Shown here: positions 46,909 through 58,905 of the stretch, in pieces
Numbering within the stretch: position 1 is the stretch's first letter
Layout: every line of letters begins with the position of its first letter
Assembly (NCBI GenBank): GCA_029449245.1
Contig: JANATF010000011.1
Coordinates: 496,001 to 560,000 of the forward strand
Source: Mortierella alpina
Taxonomy: Eukaryota; Mortierellomycota; Mortierellomycetes; Mortierellales; Mortierellaceae
Length of the DNA stretch: 64,000 bases
Reading direction: 5' to 3'
The notes under the pieces: model-generated
What the model was told of the DNA's origin: nothing
The model's database searches: none
What the model saw: the letters and a program-made list of their open reading frames with translations, nothing else
Program-made: the position numbers and the translations under genes

Positions 46909-49900
46909 TCAGGCCATGGTCTTGCGCTTGATCAACTTGTACGTCTCCACAAACGCGATCCAGAGCACCAGCGCCGCAAAGACAATTCCCCACTCGTACG
47001 AAATGCTCAAGTGCTTAAAGACATTGCGGTTCAATCCAGGGACGTAGATCACCGGGATCAACACCAAGGCTCCCAACACAATCGATAGCCAAAGCGTCTT
47101 GTTTTGCTTCACGGTCTTGAGACTCTTCCAGGTCCAGCACGGGTCTCGGATCGAGCGGCAAGTAATACCATGCGAGAGAATCAAGAAAGTCAAGGTCGCA
47201 TAACAGGTGGCGCGCGCGCGATAAACGCCATCGCAAACATCCGAGTACGTTGCGTTGCACTTGTACCCAAGCTGACCGTCCTCGAACCCATAGAGCACGA
47301 TCATGAACGAGGCGAACGTATATGCGGCCATGACGAACCCATAGACAAACATGTCCAGAAGCACCTCGAACGAGAAAAGTCCTTGCTTGGAGGTGCGCGG
47401 GGGCTCCTTCATGCTGGTCTCACTTGCAGGCTCGAGACCGAGTCCGATGGCGGGCGGCGATGAGTAACAGAGATTCATGAACAAGATGGACGCGGCACTG
47501 AGAGGGAAGACCGAATCGCCCTGATCATCCTTGACGGCCAATGCGACGACCAGAACAAGGATCGTTGCGATATTGCCAGACATCAAATGTTGGACAAACT
47601 TTTGAATATTGGCAAACATGCGGCGACCCTCGCCAATGGCCATGACAATCGTTGCAAAGTTGTCATCTGTCAACACAATATCGGCGGCTTGCTTAGCGAC
47701 ATCTGAACCGGACTGACCCATGGCAATTCCAACGTTGGCGGCCTTGAGTGAGGGCGAGTCGTTGACACCGTCTCCTGTCATGGCCACAAATAGTTTTCTG
47801 CGATGAAGGGCTGCGATCATTTTGACCTTGGTGTTGGGCGAACAGCGAGCGACGACGCGGGGGAGCTCCTCCAGTTTGTCAATGTCCTCGTCAGACATGG
47901 CATCGAACTTTTCAGCGCTCATGACCATAGAGCTGTTCTTGACGTCCGTGTCCATAGGGATGATGGCCACTTCCTTAGCAATGGCAGCGGCTGTCGAGGG
48001 ATGATCGCCAGTCAGCATGTGGACACGAATTCCTGCCTCGTAACATTTATGGACGGCAGGAAGGGACTCGGCGCGAGGAGGATCGTAGATGCCAACGAGA
48101 CCCAGGAAGACCAAGTCGGACTCAACCTCTGCACGGTCCAAGCCGTGGACCAAATCAACTCCAGCCACGGGGTAATACTTGCGATACGACAAGGACAAGA
48201 CACGAAGACCCTCCTCTGCAAGAGCATCGACTTTTTGTGTGATCATGGCCTCAAAGGCGGATCGGTCGCCTCCCTTTTCGTCCTTGATGCAGACCTCCAC
48301 GTCATTCTCGCGGTAGTAGTTGCAAAGGCCAATAATGCGCTCCGTAGCACCCTTGGTGAAGATCAAGTGCTCGCTTGAATTGCTGTCGGCTTTAGGGCAC
48401 CGATAGAGGACCGACATCCGCTTGACTGAGGAATCGAACGGGAACTCTGCAATGAGTTCGAAATCAGCTTCAATCAATCCCGGCTTGCCAAGTCCAGCCT
48501 TGTAGGCCAAAACCTGGAGGGCAATCTCGGTGGGGTCTCCGATGGCTGCCCATTCGCCATGAGTCTCGGGATGGTTGTTGCGACGGAGCTCAGCCATGTT
48601 ACAGAGAGAGGCAGCTTGGATGGCGCGGAGGAATTGGTCGCTGCCCGTGGCAGCTACAACCTTCTCTTCTTGGGCGTGCAGCTCGCCGTCGATGGTCTCT
48701 CCTTGACGAATGATTTCCCCTTCCGGAATGAAACCTGTTCCCGAGACACGGTAGAAGCCGTCGTTTGGGAACCACATTCGAACAGCGACCATCTTGGACT
48801 GAGTAAGGGTTCCAGTCTAATAGACAGAGAGATCAAGGTCAGGTCAGTACGAAAGAGCTTCACTTTATCATGGTCTGTAACAAAGTTAAAAAAGCATTAT
48901 ATATATATAAACCCCCCCCCTTGTACCTTGTCCGAACAAATATTAGTGACAGCACCCAGGCTCTCCAAACTGGACAGGCGGCGGACAATGGCTTTGGCTT
49001 TGGCCATGCGGCTGACGCCAAAGGCCATGGTCAAGGTGACGATGGCGACAAGGCCTTGCGGGATCATCGAAATGGCGACAGAGATGGCATAGATTGCAAT
49101 CTCATTGCTATACCGGAAGCTGTGGACACCAAATACGACAATGACGAGGACCACAGCAGCGAAAAAGATGAAGTAAGCCATCTTGTTTAGCCGCTTCTGC
49201 AGAGGCGTCAACTCGTTCGTGTCCACGTTCATCAACGTCGTGGCGATCTTGCCGATCTGAGTTTGCATGCCGGTGCCTGTGGCAATACCCTTGGCGCGGC
49301 CCTTGACAACGGTGGTAGAGGAGAAGACCATATTCAGACGATCGCCCAGGGTCTCGTCAACCTTCTTGATGACATCGAGGTTCTTTTGGACTGGCAAGGA
49401 TTCTCCAGTCAAGAGCGCCTCATCGGTCTCGAGATTGAAAACCTCGAATAGCCTGCAGTCGGCGCCGATGACATCGCCGTCCTCAAAGATCATGATGTCG
49501 CCTGGAACAACTTGGCTGTTGGGGATGACGATCCTGCTCTCGTCTCGAATCACCTGGGATGTGGGCGAGGACATGTTGCGAAGAGCTTCCATGGTCTGCT
49601 CGGCACTGAAGTCCTGGTAGAAGCCGATGGTGGCGTTCATGATGATGATGAACAGGATGACACCGCCCTCGGGAAACTGGCGGGTGGCGAACGCAAGGAT
49701 CTGTTTGGGGAAGAAAAACCGAACGATAAGGACATGGGTCAGTGATGCTCATAATGTAAGAGTGGACGATGTTGAGGAGATTTTTTTTTGACCAAGGGCG
49801 CATATCAGTAGAGGTGTCACTTACATTGGCAATCAAGAGAACGATCACCAGGGGATTGGCGATCTGTCTCCAAAGAACCTTATACCACTTGATGCCCCCG

Positions 49901-50061
49901 CTGCCTTTGAGCTCGTTCGTCCCGTGCGACAGGAGCCGTGCACTGGCATCCTCAGAGGTCAGGCCCTCTACAACGCTGACATTCAGCTGGGCCTCGGTTT
50001 GTGCAACGGTGAATGTGTGGAAGGGAACCTCGGGTTCAAGGTTGACAACCTTCTTGGTCAT
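46909..50061 (-). CDS. ENA-type (P-type IID) Na+/K+-exporting ATPase, copy 2
   Basis: Minus-strand exons 50061-49825, 49700-48927 and 48816-46909, 972 residues. Intron positions match copy 1 exactly: exon 2 is 774 nt in both, and the second intron again splits DK from TGTLT. This shows a duplication of one gene. All P-type motifs are present (TGES, ICSDKTGTLT, GDGVNDSP). Differences from copy 1: M4 reads MIPQGLVAI (Glu to Gln), a segment of about 20 residues after the TGTLT strand is shorter, and the hydrophilic C-terminal tail of about 35 residues is missing, ending at RKTMA. The M4 change may alter ion selectivity, since that Glu normally binds the cation. It is in inverted orientation to copy 1. 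Confidence 0.92.
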
Positions 50062-51129
50062 CTTGAGATGCGCTATGAGGGTATGGCTGGGCGAAGGGAG
50101 ATATACACTGGACTCAAAAGGAGTTGCTGTGATCTGGTTGGTATTAGGATGCTGTAATGCAGGAGGCGGTGCGGATGAGATCTTGATGTTCAAACAGTCG
50201 TTGTCTACGAAAGAGAGAGTGTACGGGGGGTGTTAGAGGGTAGGTGCAAGCTGCTGTGTCGAGGTAGTGAATTGGGAGTGGTGCTGAGGTCGGGTATGAG
50301 TGGCAGTTACCTGTAGCGCAAAGCAACGCAACAGCGAGGAGAGAAGGTCCAGAGAGGGGGAGAAAGAGAGAGGCCGAAGGAGGCGTAGAGGAGAGTGAAC
50401 AGAGGATGAAGAGGGAAAAGAGTGGACAGGAGAGGAGCGACAGAGGCGTGAAGATGGGAAGGGTGCTGTGTGTTGCTGTGAAGGAGAGAAGAAAGATGCA
50501 GAAACAGACAGCGGGCAAGCTCCCTTTTTATCTCTGGATCAGCACGCATCACTCCATGGCTGTGTGTGAGACCGGTGCCTGCAGAACGCCGTCGATGAGC
50601 AGCATTGTTTCTACCGACGGCCAAGGGGACCCAGGAAGGGCCACATATGGTGCCGATGGGGGTTTCTGCGCCGGGATGTTTACTCTTCTCGGAAAGAATC
50701 GAAGACGGGCGAAGGAAAAAAGTTGGAGGAGCTTAGCCAGGCACCAAGGACACTCAGGTGAGATCACCTTATTTTCAATCGCCTTGGCCAATGCGCAATA
50801 AATGCGTTGGAAACTCAGGTGACACAATCACCTTCGCCCAAGGCCGTGGAGCTCGGCTCGGACCCTGCATTGCCGAGCTAGGGAGGCATAAGCTGCAGAG
50901 ACAGAGAAATCTGGCATCACAAATTGAGAGATCCTTGGCAGTCTATTGATCCTGCTCTTCCTGGAGAAAGGACGGAGCTCTGGGACCGTTAGGCCAGGCC
51001 GGGATCGTCTCCACGTTTTTGCACCCTTCATAGCCAAAATTTGCTGTGAAGCCCAGTTCGGACACCGCCAGTGAGGGAAAGATCATTTCACGTATGCTGG
51101 GATGCACGTACGCTGCTGATCATAAAGTG
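50062..51129. other. Promoter region of ENA copy 2 and flanking intergenic DNA
   Basis: About 1.07 kb. The minus strand just upstream of 50061 is T/C-rich (50200-50480), and a GATAAAAAG TATA-like element lies near 50523 (minus). No gene supported. Confidence 0.35.
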
Positions 51130-51696
51130 TTCCAGTGCCGCCAGATTTGAACCTTCTTTCTCTGATAACCAATTCTTGGTACGGCCATATACAGCCTGAC
51201 AATTTCGAGGTGGACGAGCAGGACACATGCATCCAGGATCCATTGATCCATCGATCGATCTATCAACACCATCCACACGCATCCTCCACATCGCCACACT
51301 CATCACGGACACTGCCATCACGACACCATCAGGCAAAATGGAGCCTCCGCGGTGGCAGCATATTCCTATGGACCTATGGATTACCCGTCGTGGCAGGGAT
51401 GACTGCATGCCGTCTTTCTTCAGAAGGAATCAGAGAGGGCAAGAGATCCTCTTGACTGGAGACGGCTTGCAGGCATCGCTGCCAGACTCGCAGTCGACAT
51501 TACAGGCAAAAACAACCCTCAGTATTTCAAGGCTGGATGTTGCTTCAACAAACATCTTCCCCAAAAACTTGCATTATGCGAGAGGGCTATAGAAAACTCT
51601 CAATCTGTCAAAGCTCTGAAGGATGTTTTCACCAACATCGAAGACGTGTGGGCACGGATGACCAGGAGAAATCTGATTGACAGGATATGGGAATAG
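51130..51696 (+). pseudogene. Possible frameshifted gene relic, unknown family
   Basis: Two protein-like frames abut. The first (from about 51132) reads NSWYGHIQPDNFEVDEQD before it degenerates. The second (51424-51696, 90 residues to a stop) reads DPLDWRRLAGIAARLAVDIT, then NPQYFKAGCCFNKHLPQKLA and a helical end with DVFTNIEDVWARMTRRNLI. They are in different phases. Joining them would need a 34-nt intron, too short to be credible, so a frameshifted relic or an unrecognised exon layout is more likely. No family recognised; it may derive from a mobile element. Confidence 0.35.
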
Positions 51697-51953
51697 GCAT
51701 CGGCAAAAGATCAATCTTGAAGTGCATGGAAAAGGTGTGAAATCGATATCGCATTGACTCTTTTACTGACGATCGTCTCCATCTTTTACTCTCTCTCCTC
51801 ATTCACGCTCACTCCGAATGAAACAACCAAACAACCAAACAATCGACCTGCAACTGGACATCAACTCACCATCAACTGGAAACAATCATACACCTCTGCT
51901 GCTGGATCTCTCGAAATCTCAATCACCACTTGACCTGTTGCTATCAATAGACC

Positions 51954-52949
51954 ATGAAGCACAACAACCAATTGCCCGGAGAGGTGCGTACTTTTGCTCT
52001 GAGGCGGCTTGAAAGGAGTGGTTTTGTACTGGCTAGAGGAAACACTAGGACGGGAAGAGTGAACGACACTTTTCTGTGCGATGGTACACTTTTCTCGGCC
52101 ATGTTTTCTCTAGTCAGGGCAGGGCACAGCCTGTTTTTTTCCTCTTTTGCAGGGAACAGGACAGAGCATGGATGCATGGCTACAGACAACTTACAATGAC
52201 TCCGTATTGCTCTCTGGGTTACTTTGATCACCTAATAGCACTTCCGCAAGGACTGGCAGTCGCGCGTCAAGACCTGGTTGGACCAGCCTGGTCGCAAGAA
52301 GTCCAGACGTATCGCGCGTGTCCAGAAGGCCGCCCGCATCGCCCCTCGCCCCGTTGATGGCTTGATCCGCCCTGCCGTCCGTTGCCCTACCGTCAAGTAC
52401 AACACCAAGCTCCGTGCTGGTCGTGGCTTCACCCTTGAGGAGCTCAAGGTAATTTTGTTTGCCTCAGCCTGCTATTTCGATATGACTTTATCTATCGCAA
52501 AGGACACGGCAAGGGAAAGCAATTGTTTAACAAAAGACGTATTGTACTCTAATCTATAGGCTGCCGGTATCCGCCGCAAGGAGGCTCTCTCCATCGGTGT
52601 CTCCGTCGACCACCGTCGCCGCAACAAGTCTGAGGAGTCCCTTCAGCTCAACGTTCAGCGCCTCAAGGCCTACAAGGCCAAGTTGATTGTCTTCCCCCGC
52701 AAGGCTGGCAAGGCCAAGTCTGGCGATGCTGAGGCCTCCGAGCTCTCCGCCGCCACCCAGTTGACTGGCGCCATCTTCCCCGTCACCCAGGTCTGGGCCA
52801 AGGAGAAGGCTCGCAAGATCACCGAGGAGGAGAAGAACAACTCTGCTTACGAGCAGCACCGCAAGGCCCGCTCCATTGCTCGCCTTCACGGTATCCGCGA
52901 GGCCCGTCGCAAGGCCAAGGAGGAGGAGGAGGCCAACAAGAAGAAGTAA
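51954..52949 (+). CDS. 60S ribosomal protein L13 (eL13)
   Basis: Exons 51954-51983, 52239-52448 and 52560-52949 (GT-AG), 209 residues, the normal family length. It starts [20 protein letters not shown] and contains [83 protein letters not shown] and a Lys/Glu tail. It is a large-subunit protein of the cytosolic ribosome. A tiny first exon and a longer (255-nt) first intron are typical of fungal ribosomal protein genes. I looked for C/D or H/ACA boxes in that intron and saw nothing convincing. Confidence 0.96.
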
Positions 52950-53527
52950 ATATCTCTTTCTGTCTAGTTACTCTTCTATTAAAGCAATCTTGCCCAACTG
53001 TCTCTGGTCAAATGCGCGTCTTTAGATCACCACCTCGCTGTAGGGTCGCTTGTCTCTACATGTTCAGTACCTGAAGGAGTCACTATAGATCGGGATAGAT
53101 TAAGAAATGCAGGGGAGCAACCGGGCGACGGATAATTAAAGAAGTGAGGGCATAAAATAGTCGGGTCACAGATTTTGCAGTAGCTTTCCAATGAGGAAAA
53201 CATGACAACTCGCGTCATACGAATGGAGCGAAAGGAGCGGCTGAGCGGATGTCGGATATTTCAAGTTCAGAAAAGGAAACAAAGTGTCTTCTGGCCGGTC
53301 AGCCATCATGCCTGTGAAAATGTATATGCGGATGCATTGGAGCAGTTGGATCATACAAACCTAAAGGCGAGTAAGGATCAGAGCCTTTCTAAGTGAAGCG
53401 GTCTACATAAAGATCGCCGCCTCGCCAATCGTTTTTTGCAAGTTCCAGCTCTTCATCATCACATACATTGCCTCTCAATATTCACTCCTAGACAACACCC
53501 ACACATACACACACACAGCACACACCC
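52950..53527. other. Intergenic before the MFS transporter
   Basis: 578 bp with no supported gene. The last ~90 bp are CA-rich (ACACACACA about 53500-53525), forming the leader of the transporter gene. Confidence 0.35.
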
Positions 53528-55376
53528 ATGGCGGACAAAAATCCCCTCCGGACGGTTCAAGGTCAGGTTCATACTCCTGATAGCGACAGCGAGATTATCA
53601 CGATCGATTTGCCAGAGTGCGTCGTTCAAGCCGCAAAGCAGGACGTAGATCCGGTATCGATGCCGGTTGCACACCAAGTACAGCCGACAGTAGTTCCACA
53701 AGGCAAGCTTGCCACGATCCAAAGCAAGATGACGCCTCTGATGCTCTATGTCGTCTCACTCGCCCAGTTCATCGATATCAGTAGGTCACATACCGATCAA
53801 ATGTCGCCGCTCGTGCTAATGACCTACACTTTGGTGAGCTGCAACTCATTATCATATCATCTTTAAATACGTCTTAGTGAACGGCTCCTCCATGACAGTT
53901 GCTCTGGTCGACATTACCAATAGCCTTGGCTTTGACAGCTATAATGCGCAATGGATCATGAGTTCTTATATCGTCACCTTTGGAGGGTATGTAAAATGCG
54001 CTGGAAGGCATTACGATCTTGGTAGCAATCGTGACCCAACTAAACCATTTTCGTTTCTGTATAGATTTCTATTGTTGGCTGGTCGTGTGGGGGATATGTA
54101 CGGACATCGCAACGTCTTTCTCGTGGGTCAAGTCTGGTTCGGCCTTTGGTCCATCGTGATCTCGTTCTCGACCACACCAGTCATGTTCTGTATCACTCGG
54201 GCTCTGCAGGGCATTGGCGCTAGTATGAGCGTCCCTACAGCGCTGGGCTTGATCGCCACAACCTTTCCTGTTGGTCCCAAGCGTACAGGAGCTCTCTCGG
54301 TCTTTGGAGGTTTCGGGGCGGCCGGGGCGGTGGTTGGACTGCTGCTTGCTGGAGCGCTCATCTCGGCCATGACCTGGAACTGGATCTTTCGGTTCTCGGG
54401 CATCCTCTCGTTCATACTCTTTGTCCTCGGCTACTTGGCTATCCCCATCACGGCACCCAAAAGTCTCCAGGGCAAGGCCCAAAAGATCGACGTTGCCGGT
54501 GCAATGACAGCGACCTCGAGTCTTATCTGCATCATTTATTACATCTCGACAGGATCCGCATCTGGATGGGCTTCTGTCCAAACACTTCCTGTCTTGGCCG
54601 CAGGTCTGGTCTTGCTAGGCTTGTTTCTGTGGATCGAGGCGCGACTGGTCGCGAATCCCATCATGCCCTTTCGGATCTGGCGCTTGCCTAGCTTTTCGTC
54701 AGCCTTTGTCGCCATCTTGTTTCTCCAGGGCCAGTTCCAGGGATTTGTCTACTTTTCGACCCTCATCTTTCAAAACATTATGGGCTACAGTTCCATGCAG
54801 ACGGCCCTGGCGTTTTTGGCTCATAGTATTGCCACCATTGCCTTGTTCACAGCCCTGGGGAAGATCCTGCCACGGTTCAAGCGGTTCAAGCCTTTCATTT
54901 TGACTGGATTCGTCTTTCGGTCTGTCGCCGCCATCATGTTTGCGTTTGTGCATTCCTCCACCTCGTACTGGACTCTGCCTTTCCTAGGCTTGATGGTTCA
55001 TGTGATTGGTCTTGGAACATCACTCTTGCCCGCTCAGATTACGGCCTTGAAGGATGCCAAGAATGAAGACCAGGGCGTGGTGGGTGCGCTGTACTCGACA
55101 GGCTTGCAGATCGGAGCGCCTTTTGGCTTGGCTATTGTGACAGCCATCTCTGAGAACTCTGTCAAGTTGGACGGTGCTGCAGGAGATGCCGCAGCGTCCA
55201 AGGTTCTGCTGATGGAGAGCTACCGCAATGGCCTGTTTGGAGTTGCAGCGTTGGGTGTGTTGGGATTGATCGTATCTGCGATGTTGCTGCCCAATAAGCC
55301 CAAGGACCCTGTTATGGATCCTGCCCCTTCTGACCTGAAGGAGGATATAACTGCTGGTGAAAAGATAGAGCCGTGA
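53528..55376 (+). CDS. MFS drug:H+ antiporter, DHA2 (14-TM) type
   Basis: Exons 53528-53780, 53878-53986 and 54065-55376, 557 residues. A hydrophilic N-terminus (about 65 residues) precedes TM1. Motifs: QWIMSSYIVTFGG, LLLAGRVGDMYGHRNVFLVG (motif A), TRALQGIGASMSVPTALGLI (motif B region) and FGGFGAAGAVVGLLLAGALI (motif C). Around 14 hydrophobic segments follow. Such proteins export small hydrophobic compounds at the plasma membrane. The substrate is unknown, and it is too far from the NRPS (about 24 kb) to be assumed a partner. The second intron is 78 nt, a multiple of three with no stop, so its retention would insert 26 residues without breaking the frame. Confidence 0.88.
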
Positions 55377-55512
55377 AGGCACTTTGTAAATACTCATCAT
55401 AGACCTCATCATAGACTTGTTTGTCATTCAGCCTCTATACCCAATGAAAACGACAACCAAAACCAACTTTGTTATTGTTGTATATAATATATATATTTTC
55501 TGTCTTTTCCGT

Positions 55513-56954
55513 CTACATTTCCATCTCTCTCTGAGCATGTTCTTCATCCTGGATATCTTCCTTCTTCCGGCGCTCAATAAAGTCCTGTTCCAGCAGGTAG
55601 TCAATGTCTGACACGCGCCAGTTCCAATCAATGGGAGCTTCATGGGGTCGGGACATGCTCCTTGACTGGACCATCGTTTCCGCGGGTTCAAAAAACGGGG
55701 TCTCAAATCGGACCAACAGCGGACGCCGAGTAAGATCAGAGACGATATCCTGGTCCAAGACCTTGGACCGGATCGTGTAATCGATCGTAGCATCGACTAG
55801 AGGCAGATGTGGCGTAGGAATGCATCAAGTCAAGAGACAAAAGGTTAGCACCATTTTCACTGGAGAAGACAGAATGGTGGACCCAACCAGTCCTCAGAAG
55901 TATCACTCAAGAAAAATGCGACTTACACTCCACATCAACCTTGAACTGTACACCTTCCATCATCATCTGCGCCACCTGATCCCTTGAGGACATTTGGTCC
56001 GTTGCTGCTCGAAGGGCCACAGTCAAGGACTGCCACCTCCACCGGATAAATCCTCGCGCTGTGTTGCTCTTCAGTTTGGGTCCGAGCAAGACCCAGACAT
56101 CCTTAACCATCCCGTCATGCACTGCAGCGAGTTGGATCGAGACATCTGACTTGATCTCTTCCTGTCGCTGGAGCTCAGAATCGAAGCGATCATAGAGTTC
56201 CTGTGTCATCATATGCCGAAGCGCGTCCCGATCAACGTTTGTTGCGAGGAGAGGGAGCATCTGGTGGATAGCAAGACCCGCTATGACAATGCCAGATCAA
56301 TGTAGGTTAGACTCGGATGGGCCACCTCCTTACCAGTTGGGTTTGGTTGTCTTTCGTAGCATTAGGCCTGAATGGCGATAAAAAGTAATACATACCACCT
56401 TGAAGAAACTGATCTGGAAAGTACTCTGGCGATGTGTTGTTTCGAAGCATCCTTTCGCAGGCTGATTTGCAGATCATATACTGGATTGATTGAGGTATCC
56501 AGCCAAGCAGGGCCCAGACCTTGGGTGCCTTGGCATATGGGTAGTGGGGGATCCTGGTCATATGGTTCGATCCGTCGTACAGCCATGCTAAGGTTCCGTG
56601 ACGTTAAGATAATGATGATGACATGGATGAGATACGCTTTTCACCAGGGAGCCCCCAACGTCGATACGTCCGATACATGTTGATATTAAAGCGAGGTTTG
56701 GTTACGCATTTACGAAAGTCATAGGCTCTGGCTTGGATTTCGCTTTCCTTGGGTGGCGCGATGTCCTCGTCTATGGTAGCGGCATTTGGCGTGGTTTCCT
56801 GAGGTGCTTGAGGTGAGCTGGAGGACGTGTCGAGGTTCTGCAGTCGGAATGATGTTGCATGCAGGTTGCGCGTCTGTGTCCAGGCTGCCAGTGCTGTGCT
56901 CCTGGGTATTGTTGACCAGGCCAATGGCCTCAGTCTCGAAATGAGGCGCGACAT
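55513..56954 (-). CDS. Mitochondrial Tim44-like protein, Mba1/mL45 type
   Basis: Minus-strand exons 56954-56636, 56587-56396, 56280-55927 and 55796-55513, 382 residues; all junctions keep frame. The N-terminus (MSRLISRLRPLAWSTIPRST) is Arg/Ser-rich and lacks acids, a mitochondrial presequence. The centre (YAKAPKVWALLGWIPQS, DALRHMMTQELYDRFDSELQ, TARGFIRWRWQSL, DYTIRSKVLDQD) resembles the Tim44-like domain of Mba1/mL45, which ties mitoribosomes to the inner membrane. The tail is acidic and helical. The assignment rests on overall pattern; mL45 and Mba1 cannot be told apart here. It shares a divergent promoter of about 500 bp with the uS9 gene. Confidence 0.65.
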
Positions 56955-57452
56955 TCTTGTCAGGAGTTGGGTGTGAGAAGGCAATGACGGAGTGCGAGGA
57001 AAGCCTTGCAGGTGGACGTGCGAATAAGCCACCAATTTTCCGCCTCTGCTATATCGGACTCGCAGGCGGGCACTGGTGTTGAACCCTCTTTCAATTCCAC
57101 TTGGTAATAGGCGGGCCAAAACTGGACGGACTGTTGTATTTTCATGCGCCTGCACAGGAGATATATCCATGGGGACAACGGGGCCATCGGATGCATCCAA
57201 CCAAGGAAGCGCCCAACCATCGATCCCCATTACCCATCACCATCATCCCACCCATCCTCCATCCATGGACCATCGAGAAAAAAAATAATCAGGCAGGACA
57301 AACAGGCAGGAGGCCCATACTCAATCACACCACCGATGGGGAACATCTAGCAGGACCAGCAGAGGATGGAACCTTACATCTCAAAGATGCACAACCCTGA
57401 TTCTCCTTGACTGACCTTCTGCTTTGCTCCATCCGACCAACCATAGTTCATT
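56955..57452. promoter_or_regulatory. Divergent promoter: Mba1/mL45-like gene and uS9
   Basis: 498 bp between two starts facing apart. A cytosolic and a mitochondrial ribosome-associated gene may be co-regulated from it. The minus gene's frame stays open for 90 codons upstream, but the ATG at 56954 gives the best presequence. No clear TATA. Confidence 0.35.
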
Positions 57453-58590
57453 ATGTCTGACTCGAAGAGTGTTCAGTGCTACGGCCGCAAGGCAAGTTTC
57501 TAGTCCGCTTGAAAGGAAAAAAAACAAAAAGCCAGGACTTTTGCACCAGTCAAGGATCAGAAATCAATAATCCACGGAAACAATCAACCGCCATCCTGGA
57601 CAGGACGATGATCAACTGCAGTCTTTGAAGAAACTACGATTAACTCGACCACTGGAACCACTGTTCGATCTCGATGAACGATTGCTCCAGGACACTTGTT
57701 TTACCTCCTCGGCAATCAATCTTTACAATGGCACGGCGCAAAGCAAACCCTGCAGTGACAGGAATCACTCTCAACTCTACAGATGGGTTCAACCAGATCT
57801 TGAAACAGGCGCAATCCAGCCATACGCCGCCTCTTTATCCAGTAACTCTTCAACTTACCTTGTGAGAAAGCTATACAAGCACAGGAGGCAGGCAATCCTC
57901 AACAACGGCAATTGCTCAACAGAAGAGTCGCCAATATCAAAGCAGGGGACATTGGACACTATCTTGCCAGCAACACTCAACCTTTAACAATCTTTACGAT
58001 TCGAGTGAATATCAGTTCAGGAAGAGAGTTCTAACCGTTGTGTCGCCTACGTTTCAATCTAATAGAAAACCGCCACTGCTGTTGCTCACTGCAAGGCTGG
58101 CAAGGGCCTCATCCGCCTCAATGGATCCCCCATTGAGCTCGTTGAGCCCGAGATCTTGAAGTTCAAGGTCTACGAGCCCATCCTCCGCGTCGGCTCTGAC
58201 AAGTTTGCCAACGTTGACATCCGCATCCGTGTCAAGGGTGGTGGACACACTTCCCAGATCTACGCTATCCGTCAGGCTCTCGCCAAGTCCATCGTCGCCT
58301 ACTACCAGAAGTACGTCGATGAGGCCTCCAAGAACGAGCTCAAGCAGATCTTCCTCCAGTACGACCGTACCCTCCTCGTCGCCGACCCCCGTCGCTGCGA
58401 GCCCAAGAAGTTCGGTGGTGCCGGTGCCCGTGCCAGGTAAAACACACACATGGATCATTTTTTTCATGAACTTGACTTCAATGCATGTTTTTTTGGATAC
58501 TCTTATTTTGTTTAATAGACACTAACAGGCCTTTCTTTCGTTTTACTTGTTACGCTCTCGCTCTACAGATACCAGAAGTCTTACCGTTAA
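57453..58590 (+). CDS. 40S ribosomal protein S16 (uS9), with a GC-AG intron
   Basis: Exons 57453-57491, 58066-58436 and 58569-58590, 143 residues, standard for uS9. Exon 1 encodes [13 protein letters not shown]. Exon 2 begins [20 protein letters not shown] and includes [37 protein letters not shown] and [20 protein letters not shown]. Exon 3 restores the invariant RYQKSYR end. The first intron (574 nt) starts with GCAAGT, not GT, immediately after the Lys codon; protein conservation leaves no alternative site. The gene is in the cytosolic small subunit. Confidence 0.96.
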
Positions 58591-58905
58591 ACGGTCAGAG
58601 CTTTTCGGGATTGGCGCGACTTTTCTTTGCGATCAGTTCAGAATGGTTGGAGAAGCTATCTTGTCTTGTCTGTTTTTTCTATCAGCCTGTTCAGTTGTAA
58701 AGAATTCGCCCACCTCTCACACGAATAAAAATCCTATTGAGAGCTGAAATCATCTCTTGGTTGCAGCGGAGGAGTTGAGAAAATAATCATTTATAGTCGA
58801 ATTTTTGAGTGACGTCAGTAACTCGGATCTTTAGGATTCCGAAGGTGATCTCCATGCAGGATTTGGATTCTTACAACAACACTTTTCCTTCCTCCCTTCA
58901 TTAAC
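58591..58905. other. Intergenic between uS9 and NDUFS5
   Basis: 315 bp holding the uS9 3' UTR and the next promoter. Nothing else recognised. Confidence 0.35.

Noticed and set aside
51984-52238. Possible snoRNA in the first intron of eL13
   Set aside because: No clear C/D or H/ACA box pairs and no terminal stem.
53528-55376. MFS transporter as part of an NRPS export system
   Set aside because: It is about 24 kb from the NRPS with many unrelated genes between, so there is no contextual support.
57625-57987. 120-codon ORF inside the uS9 first intron
   Set aside because: Low-complexity Ser/Thr/Asn composition; the intron is demanded by uS9 conservation on the same strand.
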